Below, piece after piece: positions 24,097 to 36,810 of a DNA stretch of 64,000 nt. Made by a program: the position numbers and the translations under genes. Source of the DNA: Escallonia rubra (lineage: Eukaryota; Streptophyta; Magnoliopsida; Escalloniales; Escalloniaceae). Where the stretch lies: NCBI GenBank assembly GCA_033065855.1, contig JAVXUO010000031.1, forward strand, positions 147,795 to 211,794. The letters run 5' to 3'. The notes beneath the pieces were generated by a model, which had not been told where the DNA came from, did not search any database, and worked only from the letters and a program-made list of their open reading frames with translations. Positions within the stretch are counted from its first letter, which is position 1. Each line of letters opens with the position of its first letter.

Positions 24097-24362
24097 TTTA
24101 TGTTCTTTAAGAACCATAACTCAAGTGAGTCAACCGACTATGCCATAACTCATAAGAAAGAAGACTTGACAATATAAGAAGAACTAATACCTTTTTTAAT
24201 GCTTAACTTAAACATTTCATCGCAAGAGTACCCTTTTCCCACAAAGCTACCATTCTTTGACAAGATAATCTTGTCAGATTCAAAAGCTACTCAAAATCCC
24301 CTTTTACAAAGCAAATCAAACATAAACTAAGTTCTTCCTAATTTCGGGTACATAGAGAATAT

Positions 24363-25200
24363 TCAAAAGACTAAGTTTTCTTTCGGAAGGGAAATTGATT
24401 TCCACAGTTCCCTTGCAGAAAACTTTGGCACAAGTATGGTTTTCCATTTGCACCTCTTGATATGTTTGGCGCCAGAATCGAACCACCATCCAGATTTCTC
24501 TATTGCCATGTTAACTTCAGAAATCATAGCAACGAGATTTTCTTCCACCATGTTTGCCTTCCCATCATTTCCATTGGATTTTCCTTTTCAGTGTCTACAC
24601 TGCTTAGCGTAGTGACCCTTTTTCCCACAAACACAGCAGCTTCTTTTCTTCATCTTTTGTTCTCCATCTTGGTTAGCTTTCTTCTTAAATTATTCATCAT
24701 TCTTCCTTACTTGCAAGGCCGGATTTTTAGACTGCGATCCGCTCCCATCCACATAGTGCACATTGGACTCAACCGGAACAGTAACCTTATTTTCACGTTT
24801 GCATGACTCTTCTTCAATACAAAGGTGTTTCTAAAACTGTTCCAAAAGTAAAGTCCTCTGACTTGTGTAGCAACTTTTTCCGATAATCCTTCCAAAAAGG
24901 GGGGTGATTTTGTAATTATAGCCCCCACTTGAAAAGATTCTGGACAGTTAATCTTTAGGGCTCGAATCTTGTTAACAATCACTAGAAGAGCATGGACTTG
25001 TTCTAACACAGGTTTTATCATCAACCGTGACAAAATCAAAGTACTGAGCAATAAGGTATTTATTCGTACCTTCCTCCTCAGCCTTATACTTGTAATCCAA
25101 TGCACTCTAACTATCACGAGCAGATTTGATTTCGGTGAACAAATCGTATAGACGATCTGACAGCCTATTCAGAATATGTCAACAAATCAGAATCACAAAT
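24363..25200 (-). pseudogene. Decayed copia-type gag-protease remnant
   Basis: Reading the minus strand, three blocks occur in the correct copia order. First is a gag segment, VNKIRALKINCPESFQVGAI and following (about 25050-24850). Next is a CCHC zinc knuckle, CCVCGKKGHYAKQC (about 24655-24594). Then a protease entry segment with the active-site DSGA (WWFDSGA, near 24480). Frameshifts separate the blocks, and integrase and reverse transcriptase are missing here. It is a dead fragment nested among LTR pieces and lies opposite in strand to LTR fragments A and B. Confidence 0.8.
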
Positions 25201-27021
25201 AAAGACTTTGAGGCGCATGATCGCTGTCTTTAAGGCTTTATTTGTCCCAACTCGAAATCGAGTTTGCTGACGGGTTAATGACAAATAATCCTCCAGGATA
25301 CAACAAAGTCTTTGAAAATCTGCAAACAGCAAATTCGAAAATTCCCCTTGAAATTCTCTTTGAAGTAGTGTACGTTTTTTGCTATAGTAATTTTACAGGA
25401 AGAAAGAGTTTTCGAAAATTGCAAGTCAGTATTATGAAAAGAACTGAAAATCTTGTATTCATAAAAGACCTGAAATTGTGTGAATTTGAACAGACACAAT
25501 TATTGAGAAAAAAATAGTTGTAACAGTTAAAAATAACTGCTAGAAGATTATTTGAAATAAATCAAAACTCGAATTTAAATAAATCACACATTTTCAGTAA
25601 AACTATTTTTCTAAAAGACACAAAATATTTTTCAAAAAATAAGTCACGCTTTTCGCAACTGCGGCTAAGTGCTAACATGAGCACTAATACACTCTAACCT
25701 TACTACCAAATACATTGTTAAAATGCATTTGCCCTTATAAACCCTTTTTAAAATTCATTTCCAAGCAATGTGGGACAAATGAGTTTGTTTGTTTTCAAAC
25801 AACTCACAAACCCAACATGAGATACACGCAAAAAATGGTTATTTTATAAACATTACGGTTACATATTCAAATAGTATTGATTGAGAAGAGACAATCCCTG
25901 AAATAAGTATCGCTCGAATTTGTATTGAACATGTTGAACTATTCGTGACTCGCCCATTGGTCGGTTATGTTGGATACTCGGATAATTAACAAGCGGAAGA
26001 ATAGAATAAACTAACATATCATCAATAAAATTGTACTGTGTATGTGAATTTTGAATTATACTTTTCAGACCAACTGAAACTTTCGCTCTAGGAAACATCG
26101 CTCTAGGAAAATGATAACTCACGGAGCACAAATATTTTTAAGGTTCGAAAGCAAGTACGAAATCAGGTGTGACAAAGGCATACTTTTTTAGTTTAAGGTT
26201 TCCAAACAAATGTCAAGATATCGTTAATACGAAATCAGACATGACGGGAGCCTCTTTAACGGACACCCAAACGTGTTTGGACGGCTGATCGGCGGTTTCC
26301 CCCAGGTAGTGATCCAATGCAACCAGCTGTCCGTGATGGTGCGACAAGTCAACCCAACGGTCGGTGCTGATTCAAAGACACGTATCCATCGGATACACTC
26401 TAAGCAACTACTCAACGTAAATCTAGTCATCCTTTCTGGGCCACGTCTAAGCCATTCTACGTGTGTGTATACTTGTCCCATAATTTCCATTTTGAAGCAC
26501 CCAAAATGGCAAAAAGGTTTTCTTGTTCAAACTCTTAAGAAATCTATATATTTGCTTGTAAATGTGGAGGTTGTATCATTAACATGTAATCAATTGTTAA
26601 TAAAATCAAATAAAATTAAAGGCCAACTTTGAAATCAGCTAAAAACACTGGCAATTTTTGAACGTATGTACTGTCTGTTTTTATATGTTATACATTGTTT
26701 TGAAAAAGTCATTACTGCTGTGTCAAAATGCACGTAAAAACTAAACTACAGTATTATCTTTGTTGTCTTTCTTTATTTATTTTCTTTTTATTCATTTTCT
26801 TCCTCTCGAAATCTCTATACATCTGACCAAGTTACTCAGCTCCAAATGATCCTTCTGCCCTTAAGTAATATTGTGGTATCCCACATGGAAGTTGTGACTG
26901 GCACACCTCTCCAATGATCTCATTTGTATTGATTGGGTAGCCTTTTAAGGGGCAACTTCAAGTGGAGCCGTTAGCTAGGGTCTTCAAAAAACTCGCACAA
27001 GTTTGCCTTGTAGGGTTGTAG
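25201..27021. other. Retroelement-derived and unassigned DNA
   Basis: The part to about 25820 looks like LTR sequence: ccaagcaatgtgggacaaa, ending aacccaaca. At 25860-26630 nothing is recognisable despite several open stretches. At 26870-26960, gtggtatcccacatgg plus gggtagccttttaaggggc resemble the LTR-like words at 13740 and 27905, again suggesting a TRIM family. Confidence 0.4.
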
Positions 27022-27212
27022 ATGGGGTCAGGATGGATCATGATCCCTGCTGTAACCATGGTTACAACAGGAGTGTTGTCCCATGTTGTTGTGAGAGAGG
27101 GAAGAGAGAGAACCATGGTTCTCTCTCTCTCTTCCCCCTCTCATAGACATAAGGACAGCACCCATGCTGTAACATCAGCAGGGGATCCTGATCCGGTCAG
27201 GAGAGGCGCATA
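27022..27212. repeat. Foldback-like imperfect inverted repeat centred on ccatgg
   Basis: Imperfect arms of about 90 bp fold around 27116. The outer arms are ggtcaggatggatcatgatc and gatcctgatccggtcagg. The centre is gagagagaaccatggttctctctc. A 16-bp perfect palindrome tgtaaccatggttaca lies in the left arm. The open stretch across it is not a gene. No target duplication was identified. Confidence 0.7.
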
Positions 27213-27293
27213 TCGACTGAGTATGAAGGTCCTAGGCTATGAATGACTACTCCGAAGCAAGGATACTAGTGCATAAAAAGGAAAGAGTGTGAT

Positions 27294-27892
27294 CAGGGGC
27301 GGATCCAAGAAGTCCAACTGGAGGAGGCCAAAAAGTTAAAAAAAAATTGATGGCTAACATAAAAGAATTCGCGTCACAATTGAATACGTTAAATGCAAAA
27401 TAGATTGTTCAATTTGACTAACAATCATATAATTTCACTATTCATAGTGATTTTCTTAACTTGATAAAGTTAGTCAATAACAAACTACTAATCTTGCATG
27501 AAAGAAACTTAACTTTTATTGTATATATGTATTACTAGTGCGATTACCAATTATATGATGACAATAGTCACGTATAAGTTAACATATTATAAGAATTTAA
27601 ACTAAAAAAGGGAAAAAAGCCAACCTAATTTATTAGTGTTTCTTTCATAATGTGGAGATTGAGAATTTGAAAAAATGAAGATGGATAAGAGAACGGGAAA
27701 GGAAAAGGTTACAACAGCCGGTGGCACAAAAAATAAAAATATAACAAAATGAAACTCTAATACACTCATTTATAATATGGTGGCATTTTAATAAATATTT
27801 TAAGCATAATTACCTATTATTTAAAACAACTAAAAAAAAATTCTCAAACTTTGGGGGCATGGCCCCCCTGGTCATACTTGTGCTCCGCCCCT
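27294..27892. mobile_element. Non-autonomous hAT MITE (CAGGGGCGGA ends)
   Basis: 599-bp AT-rich element with short terminal inverted repeats caggggcgga and tccgcccct. It is flanked by a perfect 8-bp target duplication, agtgtgat (27286-27293 and 27893-27900), the hAT size. Subterminal ggaggaggcca / catggcccccc words are typical of this widespread plant family. No transposase. Confidence 0.9.
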
Positions 27893-28384
27893 AGTGTGAT
27901 ATCATAAGTCCGATGTGAAAGTCTTTGTTACTAGTTCTATAAAATCCTGTAAAGAATCTGTGTTGTATGGAATTGATTAGCCTTTTACAAGGAGGCAATA
28001 TCTTGTGACGGGACCATATAGATTTATATCGTTACAATTATACTAAAAACCCATCAATCGTGGGTTCTTTTGCTAGACCTATTGATCATGTGACAATGAT
28101 GGAAAGCCAGATATAAGCAAGCATCAAAGTTTGGATTTCAAGGGCCAATAAAAAATGATGAAGGAGAATGGCAGGCTACTACAAAAAAAAATGTCTCAAT
28201 GCAATGGTTGGAAGTAAAACTCCATCGAATACTAGCAACATGTTGAAGACAAAAGACCGGTTGAAGATGTCCTAGAAATAAATTTACATATGTTTTCAAA
28301 AACATGTTAATGACCGAATATAACTACTTCTGTCGGTTCGGTAACTCTTATCAAGAACTACAGATTTCTTTCGAGGACAGCAAA

Positions 28385-28480
28385 CTCATCCATTATTTGT
28401 GTATTCAAGGAAGGGAAAACAATGTGCTGACTATTTGGCCAAAATTGGAGCTCAATAGGAGAAACAATGAGGCAGATCCG
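28385..28480 (+). pseudogene. RNase H-like retroelement fragment
   Basis: One frame reads RKGKQCADYLAKIGAQ before a stop. This matches the C-terminal end of the RNase H domain in plant LINE-type and related proteins (usual form: EGN-x-CAD-x-LAK-x-G). The surrounding sequence has stops and frame changes. Only this signature is certain. Confidence 0.6.
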
Positions 28481-28925
28481 GGTTTTTCGAAATCCGTCCG
28501 TATCGCCACTCCATCTCTGTTGACTTGGTTCCACCGAGCCCCACAACAACTATGGCGGGAGGTTTGAATGCCATCCCTGACCCTATGAATCATGCCGGTC
28601 CTTTAAGATCTCCTGCCCTCTCTCCAAAAAAACTAGCAACTAGAAGATTTCCTGTGTAAAGCTTTAACCAAATACATACATTAAAATGAGAAGAAATATG
28701 TCAAATGACTAGAAACCCAATCCCTATAACTGATGTCACGCATTGAAGAGAGATACAGAGGTTTAAAAGGCATTGAAGCCTTGAGCATTAAAAAGAAAAC
28801 ATAGTCGATCTTGAATGACCTTAAGAAGTTAACTTACTAGGAAGCTAATGACTAGAAAACAAAAACGGGGAGAGAGAGGTTGTGATAGCGGATGGTGCGA
28901 CTACAACTTTGTTACCCTACATTAA

Positions 28926-29419
28926 GGCCCCGTTAGACAATCATTCTTTTTTTCCAGTTTTGAAAATTGGGAAAAAAATGCGCATTTGGTAACTATTTTT
29001 TTTTTCTTTATCCAATTTAAAAAACCAAATTTTAAACTGAAGAAGAAAAAAAAACTCCAAAAATGAGTCTTTTTTTTAGACCACCACCACCTTCCCATCG
29101 CCGGCAGCCACCTCAGGCGACCACTGCCGGCGGCTTACTGACCGTCGCTGGAGGTTACCGCCGGCAGCGACTGCCGGCAGCCACCTCTGGCAACCACCGG
29201 CAGCCACCTCTGGCAACCACCGGCAGCCACCTCCGGTGACTGTCGGCAGCCATCGCCGGCGACCACCGGCGGGCGACAGCCACCACCGCCGTCGGACACC
29301 GCTACGCCCCGCCACCGCCACCGCAAACCACCACTAAAAAAAAAATTGCTCTTAAATTTTATTTTTTTTTAGAAACTGAAAACCAAAAAAAAAAAAAAAA
29401 TTTTTTGTCAAACGAAGTC
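28926..29419. mobile_element. TAA-target element with GC-rich minisatellite core, copy 1
   Basis: Ends ggccccgttagac and gtcaaacgaagtc are inverted repeats. The left flank is TAA and the right flank TTT, so the duplication is decayed. The arms are poly-A/T rich. The core (29073-29335) is a GC-rich array of ccgccggcagccacctc-type units ending ctacgccccgccaccgccac. Same family as the elements at 30998 and 42965. Reading frames through the core are Gly/Arg/Trp-rich repeat translations. Confidence 0.72.
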
Positions 29420-30990
29420 TTTCATAAAATGGAAGCAATCCTAGTGCTTTCGAAATGACAATTTAAGGTTCTCTCGACATGTTCGAAGCGATGCGAGCCG
29501 AGGTTTGACTAAAACCATATATGCTCATATCGGCCGCAAGATTGAAAACTCTCGTATCAATAAGGCTAGGGCGTTTATCGGGGAGGGTACAGATCAAATT
29601 GTCATCTCTAAATCTGAATAATCTTTGGATACCTGCAGCAACCTCTTAATGAGGTGGGCCTTCTCGTAAGAGGAGATACCAGTTGTGAATTTAGGTCTTT
29701 TTGGATTTTAATCTGTATAAATACAAGAAAAAAATTTATCTCAAAATATCAAGCTTAGCGATGGTTGGCACAATAGGCAATTTTTTTTTTACTTTTTGCT
29801 TCATCGATAATTTCATTAACTACAAAGCAAAATACAGGGAGAGCACAATCATACGATTGACTCCAAAAATAAAAGTGGTGCCAAATGAATAATACGAAAG
29901 CTATTGTCATTTGGCAAAGCCTTATAAATAAATCCGCCAGAACCAACTTTATAATAAAATGACATTAATTATCCTAGAAACTTACCTAAATTGATAACCT
30001 CTTGGTAATACATGGTGTATGCCTTTAAGCTGTAATACTTTCTTTGTGCTGAAAATACTATTAATTACATACCAACGACCAAAAAAATTGATATCCTCTT
30101 GAAGCATGCGAGCAGGCAGAAAAATATTAACCCCATAATTATCACTTCAGGACCCATAAGGTTGGATAAGTGGTGATGAGTCAACATGACTTGCACCTGA
30201 CTTATATAATAATTAAATAATTAGTACTGAGTATCCTAAATAATTTAATATGAAGGCCATCAAAGTCAAATCCGAGGAACGAAATTTCTCCAAATTGACT
30301 TTTCAGATATGTTTGTTGGTTATCAAGTCGGATTGAATTTTCTCCCAATTATCTAGTTTCCCACCTAATTATTTTGGACTTTCTGTTGCTTTCTATAATT
30401 TTTATCTTTTGAAGCAAATTTTAAGTGATACGTCCAAAAAGTTTGTCTGCACCTTCTTTTGTGATAGTTTTGGTGATAAAAGATCGTCATCGAAGTGTTT
30501 TGTTGTCGTTATTAAAATTTGTAACGACAAAGGAAGTGATACATCCGGTACAAAAGTGCAGACATTCATACCTAAAAGTACTTGTTTTCTTGTACATTAG
30601 GGTTGTGAAAATGTTGTGTTCAAAAGCTCAAAATCATTAGGATCCTTTGTTTTACTGTATATTGATCTGCTGTAGCAAATTTGAGTTGTGGTGTTGTTAA
30701 AATATATAGCCACAATCTTTTTGTTTCTAAATTGCATTAACGAAATTAATTAACTGTAGCAGAGGCATTCACAACAAACAACCGTGATCCACTTTCAAGA
30801 TGGAAAACAATCATTGAAGTTTGTAGTTGCGGATCGCTATTGTGTTTACGCATCTTAAATGCAACGTTGTAATTAACTCAACTAAAATATCATACAATTT
30901 ACTACTATTCGTATATTAGACGTACAAATAATTCAAAGCGGACTATTCCCCGAATACCATGCTAGATCAAATGGAAATTTACGGAGAGAT
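29420..30990. other. AT-rich spacer
   Basis: No gene or bounded repeat recognised. Small open stretches at 29701-29946 and 30409-30640 have no domain support. Confidence 0.4.
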
Positions 30991-30997
30991 AACCTAA

Positions 30998-31714
30998 GGG
31001 GCCGTTTGACAGTGTTTTTTTTTTGCTCTTTTTTTTTTCAGTTTTGAAAATTGGAAAAAATAGGACTGTTTGGTCCCCCTTTTTTTTTTCAAGTTAAAAA
31101 GTTGCTTTTTTAACTGTCGGAGAAAAAAAAAAGAGGAAAAAGCTATTTTCGTTTTCACTTTAAATTTTTTTTTGAGACCTCCACCACAACTCACCCACCG
31201 CCGGTAGCCACTGCCCACCGTCGCCCGGCAAACACCAACAGCCACCTTCGGCCGCCGGCAGCCACCGCCGGGCGGCGGCGGGCGGTGGCCACCACCGCTG
31301 GCCGGAGGCCACCTCCGGCAGCCACCGCCGCCCGACAGCCACCTTCGGCCGCCGGCAACCACCACCGGGCGGCAGCCACCTCTGGCCACCACCGGGCGGC
31401 AGCCACCTCTGGCCACCACCGCCGGCAGCCACCTCCGGCCGCCGGCAACCACCACCGGGCGGCAGGTGGCCTCCGGCCACCACCGCCGGCAGCCACTGCC
31501 GGCGACAACCACCGCCGGCCACCACCACCGTCGACCACCGCTACGCCCCACCATCGCCACCGCAAACCACCACAAAAAAAAAAGTCAAAATAAAAAGGGT
31601 TACCAAACACAAAAAAAAGGGTTATCAAACACCCACTTCTTTTTGTAAAAAGAAAAAATTAAGCTGCTCTTTAAAAACTGAAGACAAAAAAAAAAAGCTC
31701 CGTCAAACAGAGCC
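30998..31714. mobile_element. TAA-target element with GC-rich minisatellite core, copy 2
   Basis: 717 bp. Left end ggggccgtttgacag and right end cgtcaaacagagcc form the inverted repeat. TAA flanks both sides (30995-30997 and 31715-31717), as for PIF/Harbinger-Tourist elements. The core at 31177-31572 is a long array of ccaccgccggcagccacc-type units and ends like copy 1. It is longer than in the other copies, so the array expands and contracts. Long minus-strand reading frames here are repeat-derived. Confidence 0.82.
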
Positions 31715-31717
31715 TAA

Positions 31718-34700
31718 ATTCTCCGTCCCCCAGAACCAACCCCCCCTCCCTTCTCCAAGCTCCAAAGTTTATAATGTTGCTATATGCTGCTCAAAATGAG
31801 CACACAGCTAATAGTTACTGATATAATTTTGCTGGAACCATAGTTGAAGTAACTTGCGCCGATATTTCTTCAGATAACGAATGTACCCGACCTAGGGCAA
31901 ATGCTGCAAAATGGGCCAGTTACATTTGATAAGGGGAGGATTGGGCCACTTTTATCAAAATCAAAAATACCCAGCCCAGGAATGAAAATGGACTAGCTTC
32001 TATACCCAAACCAAATGCCCATCTCGTTGGTGGGCATAATTCTCATGAAAGCCCATAGCTTTATATGAGATTGTGGGTTGGGCTGGACTTTGTATGCAAT
32101 CACATTTCTAAATGTTCTCAATTGTTGAATATCAGAGAATATCAAAACCACCACAATTTGGATCCTTCCACTTCACCGATGGAGTTTTTTGATTACTTTC
32201 CGGTCAGGATTTATTCTATATTTTGACCTCATGAATAGAAAGATTACGAAAAATTAGAGGTGACCACCATATTTTGTAATCACTTAGAAAAAGGAAAAGA
32301 AAATTTCAGTACAGCAGCTATAATGACGACGCATAACAAGTGACGGGTGAGATCAGAAAGTTATTGAGCACTAAAAAATCCGTAAATTTGGGCCATTAGA
32401 AAGTCTCCTGCGTATTCTGAGAACTCCGCATATCCAAAGCACATTTTTATGTTGTTTTTATACGCGTGGTTGAAATTATTTGAAAAAAGTCAAAATCGAG
32501 AACGAATTAACAAACTCCACCGCTATAGTTAATTTGAAAAGTCTAGAGGATCCGGATCTACACACCACATGAATCAATTCATGAGTCTTTTAATTCACAT
32601 AGTTTTTGGAAGTTAATTTCTTAACTTTAGATGAGATGCCCAAAGGATGACGGTCTGTTTCAGCCGTTCTGAATTCTCGTTGGTCTAAAGAACAGGAAAT
32701 GTCGTGGCACACACATTAACTGGCTAGCAATGCAAGGTTTTGCAGATGCATTTGACTCTTGGATGGAAGAGACTCCTGATTTTTCAATATCATCCATCCT
32801 AAAGATGTAAACCTATTTTAATTAACGAAATTATCGCTATCTTTTTTATTTAAAAAAAGTACTTGGTAAATAGGAATGTGTAGTGCAATTGAAGCCAGTA
32901 AGGATGAACTAAAAAAAAAAATTCTTGTACAATATAGCCGATCCTTTTCGTTTTGAACTAAGCTAACACACTATCACGACAAACTCTATTTTCAGACCTC
33001 AAATGCTTGTGAAATACTTGCCTCAGATGGAGCCCAGACATAGGAGAACAAATTATGGTAACTTGAAAGGTGTAACCCAACTATAATATCGAATAATTCA
33101 TAATAACTTCCAATGTTGCACAATCTTTTTACAAACTTTGGGATTAAGGCAACAAGAAATCATTTGCTGTCTTTATACTACTGATTAGCTGAAAATTCCA
33201 TCAAAGTAACACTACGTGGACTCAACTTTCAGGTATATATATAATATGGGTAGGGTTTGGTGTAATTCAAAAACCAAATCTTAGTTGTCATTCCATTTGG
33301 AAGTTTGGGTTTGGTCTGATGCAGGGTTAGGTAAACCCCTTTGCTATCATCCTTTTAACTTAACCCTCCAAAACAATTCAAACATATTTTAAGACCAAAA
33401 GAAAACTAAATCAAACATATTTCAAATAATAATAATGCTCGAAATTACGGGTCGGATCTGGTTAAAGTTTGTGGTTTATTTGATTAGATATGTGGGTTAA
33501 GCTACCTGCTGCTAGCCTCCAAATCCATTTGGAGTTTTACCGAATGACTTGGTATCTAACTCACTTGATACAAAGAGGATGCGTTCAACCATACACTCTG
33601 CCTCTGCGTCACTAGGGTTTTCAACAAACAAAGGAGGGAAATTCGGGGGGTGGGGAGGGGGGAATGATTTCTGCCATTTGTGCTTTGCATGTGCACTTCT
33701 TGACTGCATAACCTGTTTATATACATCGGTACATGTTTCTGAACTTTTTTTTTTGCATGGCATTATGTGGTTATCATACTTGTTCTTAGTCAAGTTCAAC
33801 CTTCTTCTTTTGAGCAGGATAATTAATTGGGAACTTCTATTTTTAAGTCATGGTATGTTTTTTCGCACCTTCATTTATTGTTAAAAAAGTTATTGACGAT
33901 AAGAACTGATCCTTTTGGCTCAAATGATGGTGTGAACAATCATAATTGGGTGTGAAAATAGATATTTCCTATCTAATTTGTTGTAAAACGATATTTGAAT
34001 TCCACCCTTTTCTATTTGAGCTTCACTTTCGTCTCTAACAGTCCTATAAGTGTCACGATGTAGCCAGTTTAACTTAAAAAATAGAGTTTAAATGTATAAA
34101 AGGAAGATCAAATATCAATTTTGCTCTCCAATTTTACTATATAAGCTCTAATTTTTGTCATTTAGCTTGTGCATTTCCGTGCCAAAGTGATTTCCTAAAA
34201 AGTATATCCACTTTTCCATCATCAATGTCCTAACGCATTATCCATCGCAATAATCGATCCACACTTCTTTGATAGACAAATAACTATCCAAGAATATTCG
34301 TTGCCACAAAAATTTGTAGCGATCACGATCTTAGTATATTGCTCGCCCCCTTGGTCAAGTGACATGGGATTTTTGAGTTTCTGATTCGAATCTTGGTCTT
34401 TTTGCCTGCCTAAACGCGTTACCCCGGTGCTTGTCAGTGCGTGTGAAAACATCTATGAATTCAATCAATCAAGCAAGCAAGCAAGAAGGTCCACCCTTTG
34501 AAGCTACAATCATGCTTCAAACTGTTGAAAAACACGTTATAGTATAGATAGATAGGGACTTAGTGGCAAACAAATTCCTCACGAAAAGTGCACCCAGCTT
34601 TCAATCACCATACTAATGGGACGAACCATGACTAAGGTGCACGGGCTTGGAATTTAGTGTGGTCAATGTCAAATTGGTTGTCATTTTTTGCTTCACTTTC

Positions 34701-36597
34701 CGCAGCTCATGTTGTTCAATGCGTTTGATTAGTTATGATCAAGTTGGAAATTGTTCAGCATGTGGTGAACGTATAGTTTACTATATATTGTGCGTAGCTT
34801 TTGGTGAAAGTGGGTTGCCTTGTCTCCGTTGATTTAGCTCCATGAGATTCTGGCAAAAATCATTGTTAACTTGTCATTACCAAGTTATTCCCTACTTTTG
34901 TTTATTGGAGTTCGCAGTTTGTTTAAGTGGTATGACAAATTCCGAGGTATCCACTGCCATTGAATGGTTGAACTGATGTAATGTGCAATCTTCTTGAAAC
35001 CTTCCTCAATGGAAGACATAGCTAATGTCTATCTTTGCCTGTCTCATGCAAGTTCAAGCTTGCGTCATGTATATTTGTGGTAGTACAATATTTTGCTTAC
35101 CGAGCCATAAATGCTAAGTTGAGGAGTTCTAATTTTTAAAATATGTTTAAATTTGTTCCTTTTTATTATGAGCCGATCTCAAGTAGTGCTGAGGAGCCGA
35201 GTTTGATAGCTTGACTCGCTTTTCAACCCGATAGTGATTAGGAGTGTAGGACATAACTTGATATTGCGTCTGAGTTGAGTTGCGATGAAAGTTTCTCAAA
35301 CAAATCGGTCTTAGGTTGAAAGAAGATAAAGACGTATTTCCCTATTGGAGATCAGAATGGTTGATACACAATTATTAACACAATTGAATCAGCCAGATTC
35401 CAATAATTTCACCCAATTTCAATTGTCTTTGGCCAATATGAGAGGATATAACAAAGTCAAGCGCTCAAGGTGCTCAAGCTTGGCCCCATGCGTTGATAAA
35501 GCCCTTTGAATGTAGCTTGAGTTTTATTATTGGAAAAAGATTTTTTTTTGGTACTAATTGGGAAAAGATGATACCCCGTATTTGATGTTCACACTTTACC
35601 ATTTGAGCTCCACATTAATCGCTAAAGTTATTACATTATCGTCAATGACCATCTAAAATGCCACTACAAGCGTAAGCGAAGCTCAAATGAATTTTTCGGA
35701 ACTCATTTATCGATTCCCTTGTCTAATAACAATATTCTTGTCCCATCGTTCTTATCTTTCATGAGGCAATTATACTTCTCGATTAGTTTCTTCTCATGTT
35801 CAACTTTAGCGGCACTTTTGCGCCTTGATAGCAGTGTAGTGCGTTCCTTATAGAGCGATCAGGTCGTAAAAACTAATCATGTATACTAGGCGCGCTCACT
35901 CCATGCATGGGACGAAGATGACTCAAGGACACCCAAAACTAGCCTCAGCGGATGAGACTTGTAGTTTACATCTCACAATCTCTTCAAAGAAAGAGCTTCC
36001 ATCTTAAAAAAAGATATTCTCACTCTTTTGTCTGCTGGATCCTTTTGTACTTTGTGACTCCACATATCTGACCCTTTCTACCTTTACGAAAAGAAAAGAA
36101 GAAGAACAATGCCAGGGAGGGAAATGCGACCCCAAACGCAAATAAGAAGACCCTATAACTCAGGAAACAGCACATCTAGAGGTTTGCAGGTGCTAATCCT
36201 TTGTCCCTTCCGCACAACTTTACGTTCATAATTCAACACAGAACTCCCGAAACGGTTAAATTAATTTGTTTTTGAAGCTAGTAATTTGGTATAATTAGTT
36301 CTACATTCTTGAGTAAAGCCGTCTAGATACAAAGGAAACGATATAATATCTTATGAAGCCTTTTTTGTTGGCACGACTGGGCCTATTTCAAGAAAAGCGT
36401 TGCCACACGTAAATAATGAAGTCAAACTCCAGTCAAGCACAGAGGAGCATTAGGATTTTTGAGATGTTATTTCCAGAAAGATTATCTAGAAAGATTTTTG
36501 AGGTCTTCAAACCTTTCTTGACAAATCTATGGATTGATATTTATGACGAGGGAGAGACAGAGAGACTCAAAAGAGTCAAGGCTCGGACTCAGTTGTT
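31718..36597. other. Gene-poor intergenic region
   Basis: No supported gene. At about 34015-34160 and 35580-35700, words such as tttgagcttcactttcg and ctatataagctctaatttttgtcattt recur, and also appear near 16600. This suggests a dispersed small repeat without clear ends. The last few hundred bases should contain the promoter of the LRR kinase gene. Confidence 0.4.
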
Positions 36598-36657
36598 TTG
36601 ACAAACCAAACACGTACCAGCCCAACTCCCACCATTTTCACTCCAGCTACTTCCTAC

Positions 36658-36750
36658 TCTCTCTCTCTCTCTGTCTCTCTCTCCATTTCATATATTTCTG
36701 TAACATTTCTCTCTCACTTAAACTCAGTCCTCTCTCTCTCTCTCTCTCTA
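36658..36750 (+). repeat. CT/TCTC microsatellite in the LRR kinase 5' UTR
   Basis: Two runs of (ct)n at 36660-36682 and 36729-36749 lie 60-150 bp before the start codon. CT-rich stretches are common in plant 5' leaders. They extend the reading frame upstream without stops, but that part is not credible protein. Confidence 0.85.
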
Positions 36751-36810
36751 ACACACAGAGCAAATGGGAGGAAGAACAACTTCAAGAAGTTGAAGCTCCA
36801 GGGTTACAAG

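Noticed and set aside
30994..31648. Several long Gly/Trp/Pro/Arg-rich reading frames on both strands
   Set aside because: They are translations of the GC-rich minisatellite core of the TAA-target element. The same holds for 29076-29326 and 43875-44215.
34330..34440. tRNA- or SINE-like words (gattcgaatc near ttggtcaagtgac)
   Set aside because: A B-box-like word is present, but no cloverleaf, A box at proper spacing, tail or target duplication could be found.
36598..36810. N-terminal extension of the LRR kinase frame
   Set aside because: It translates CT microsatellite sequence. The Met at 36811 begins a proper signal peptide.
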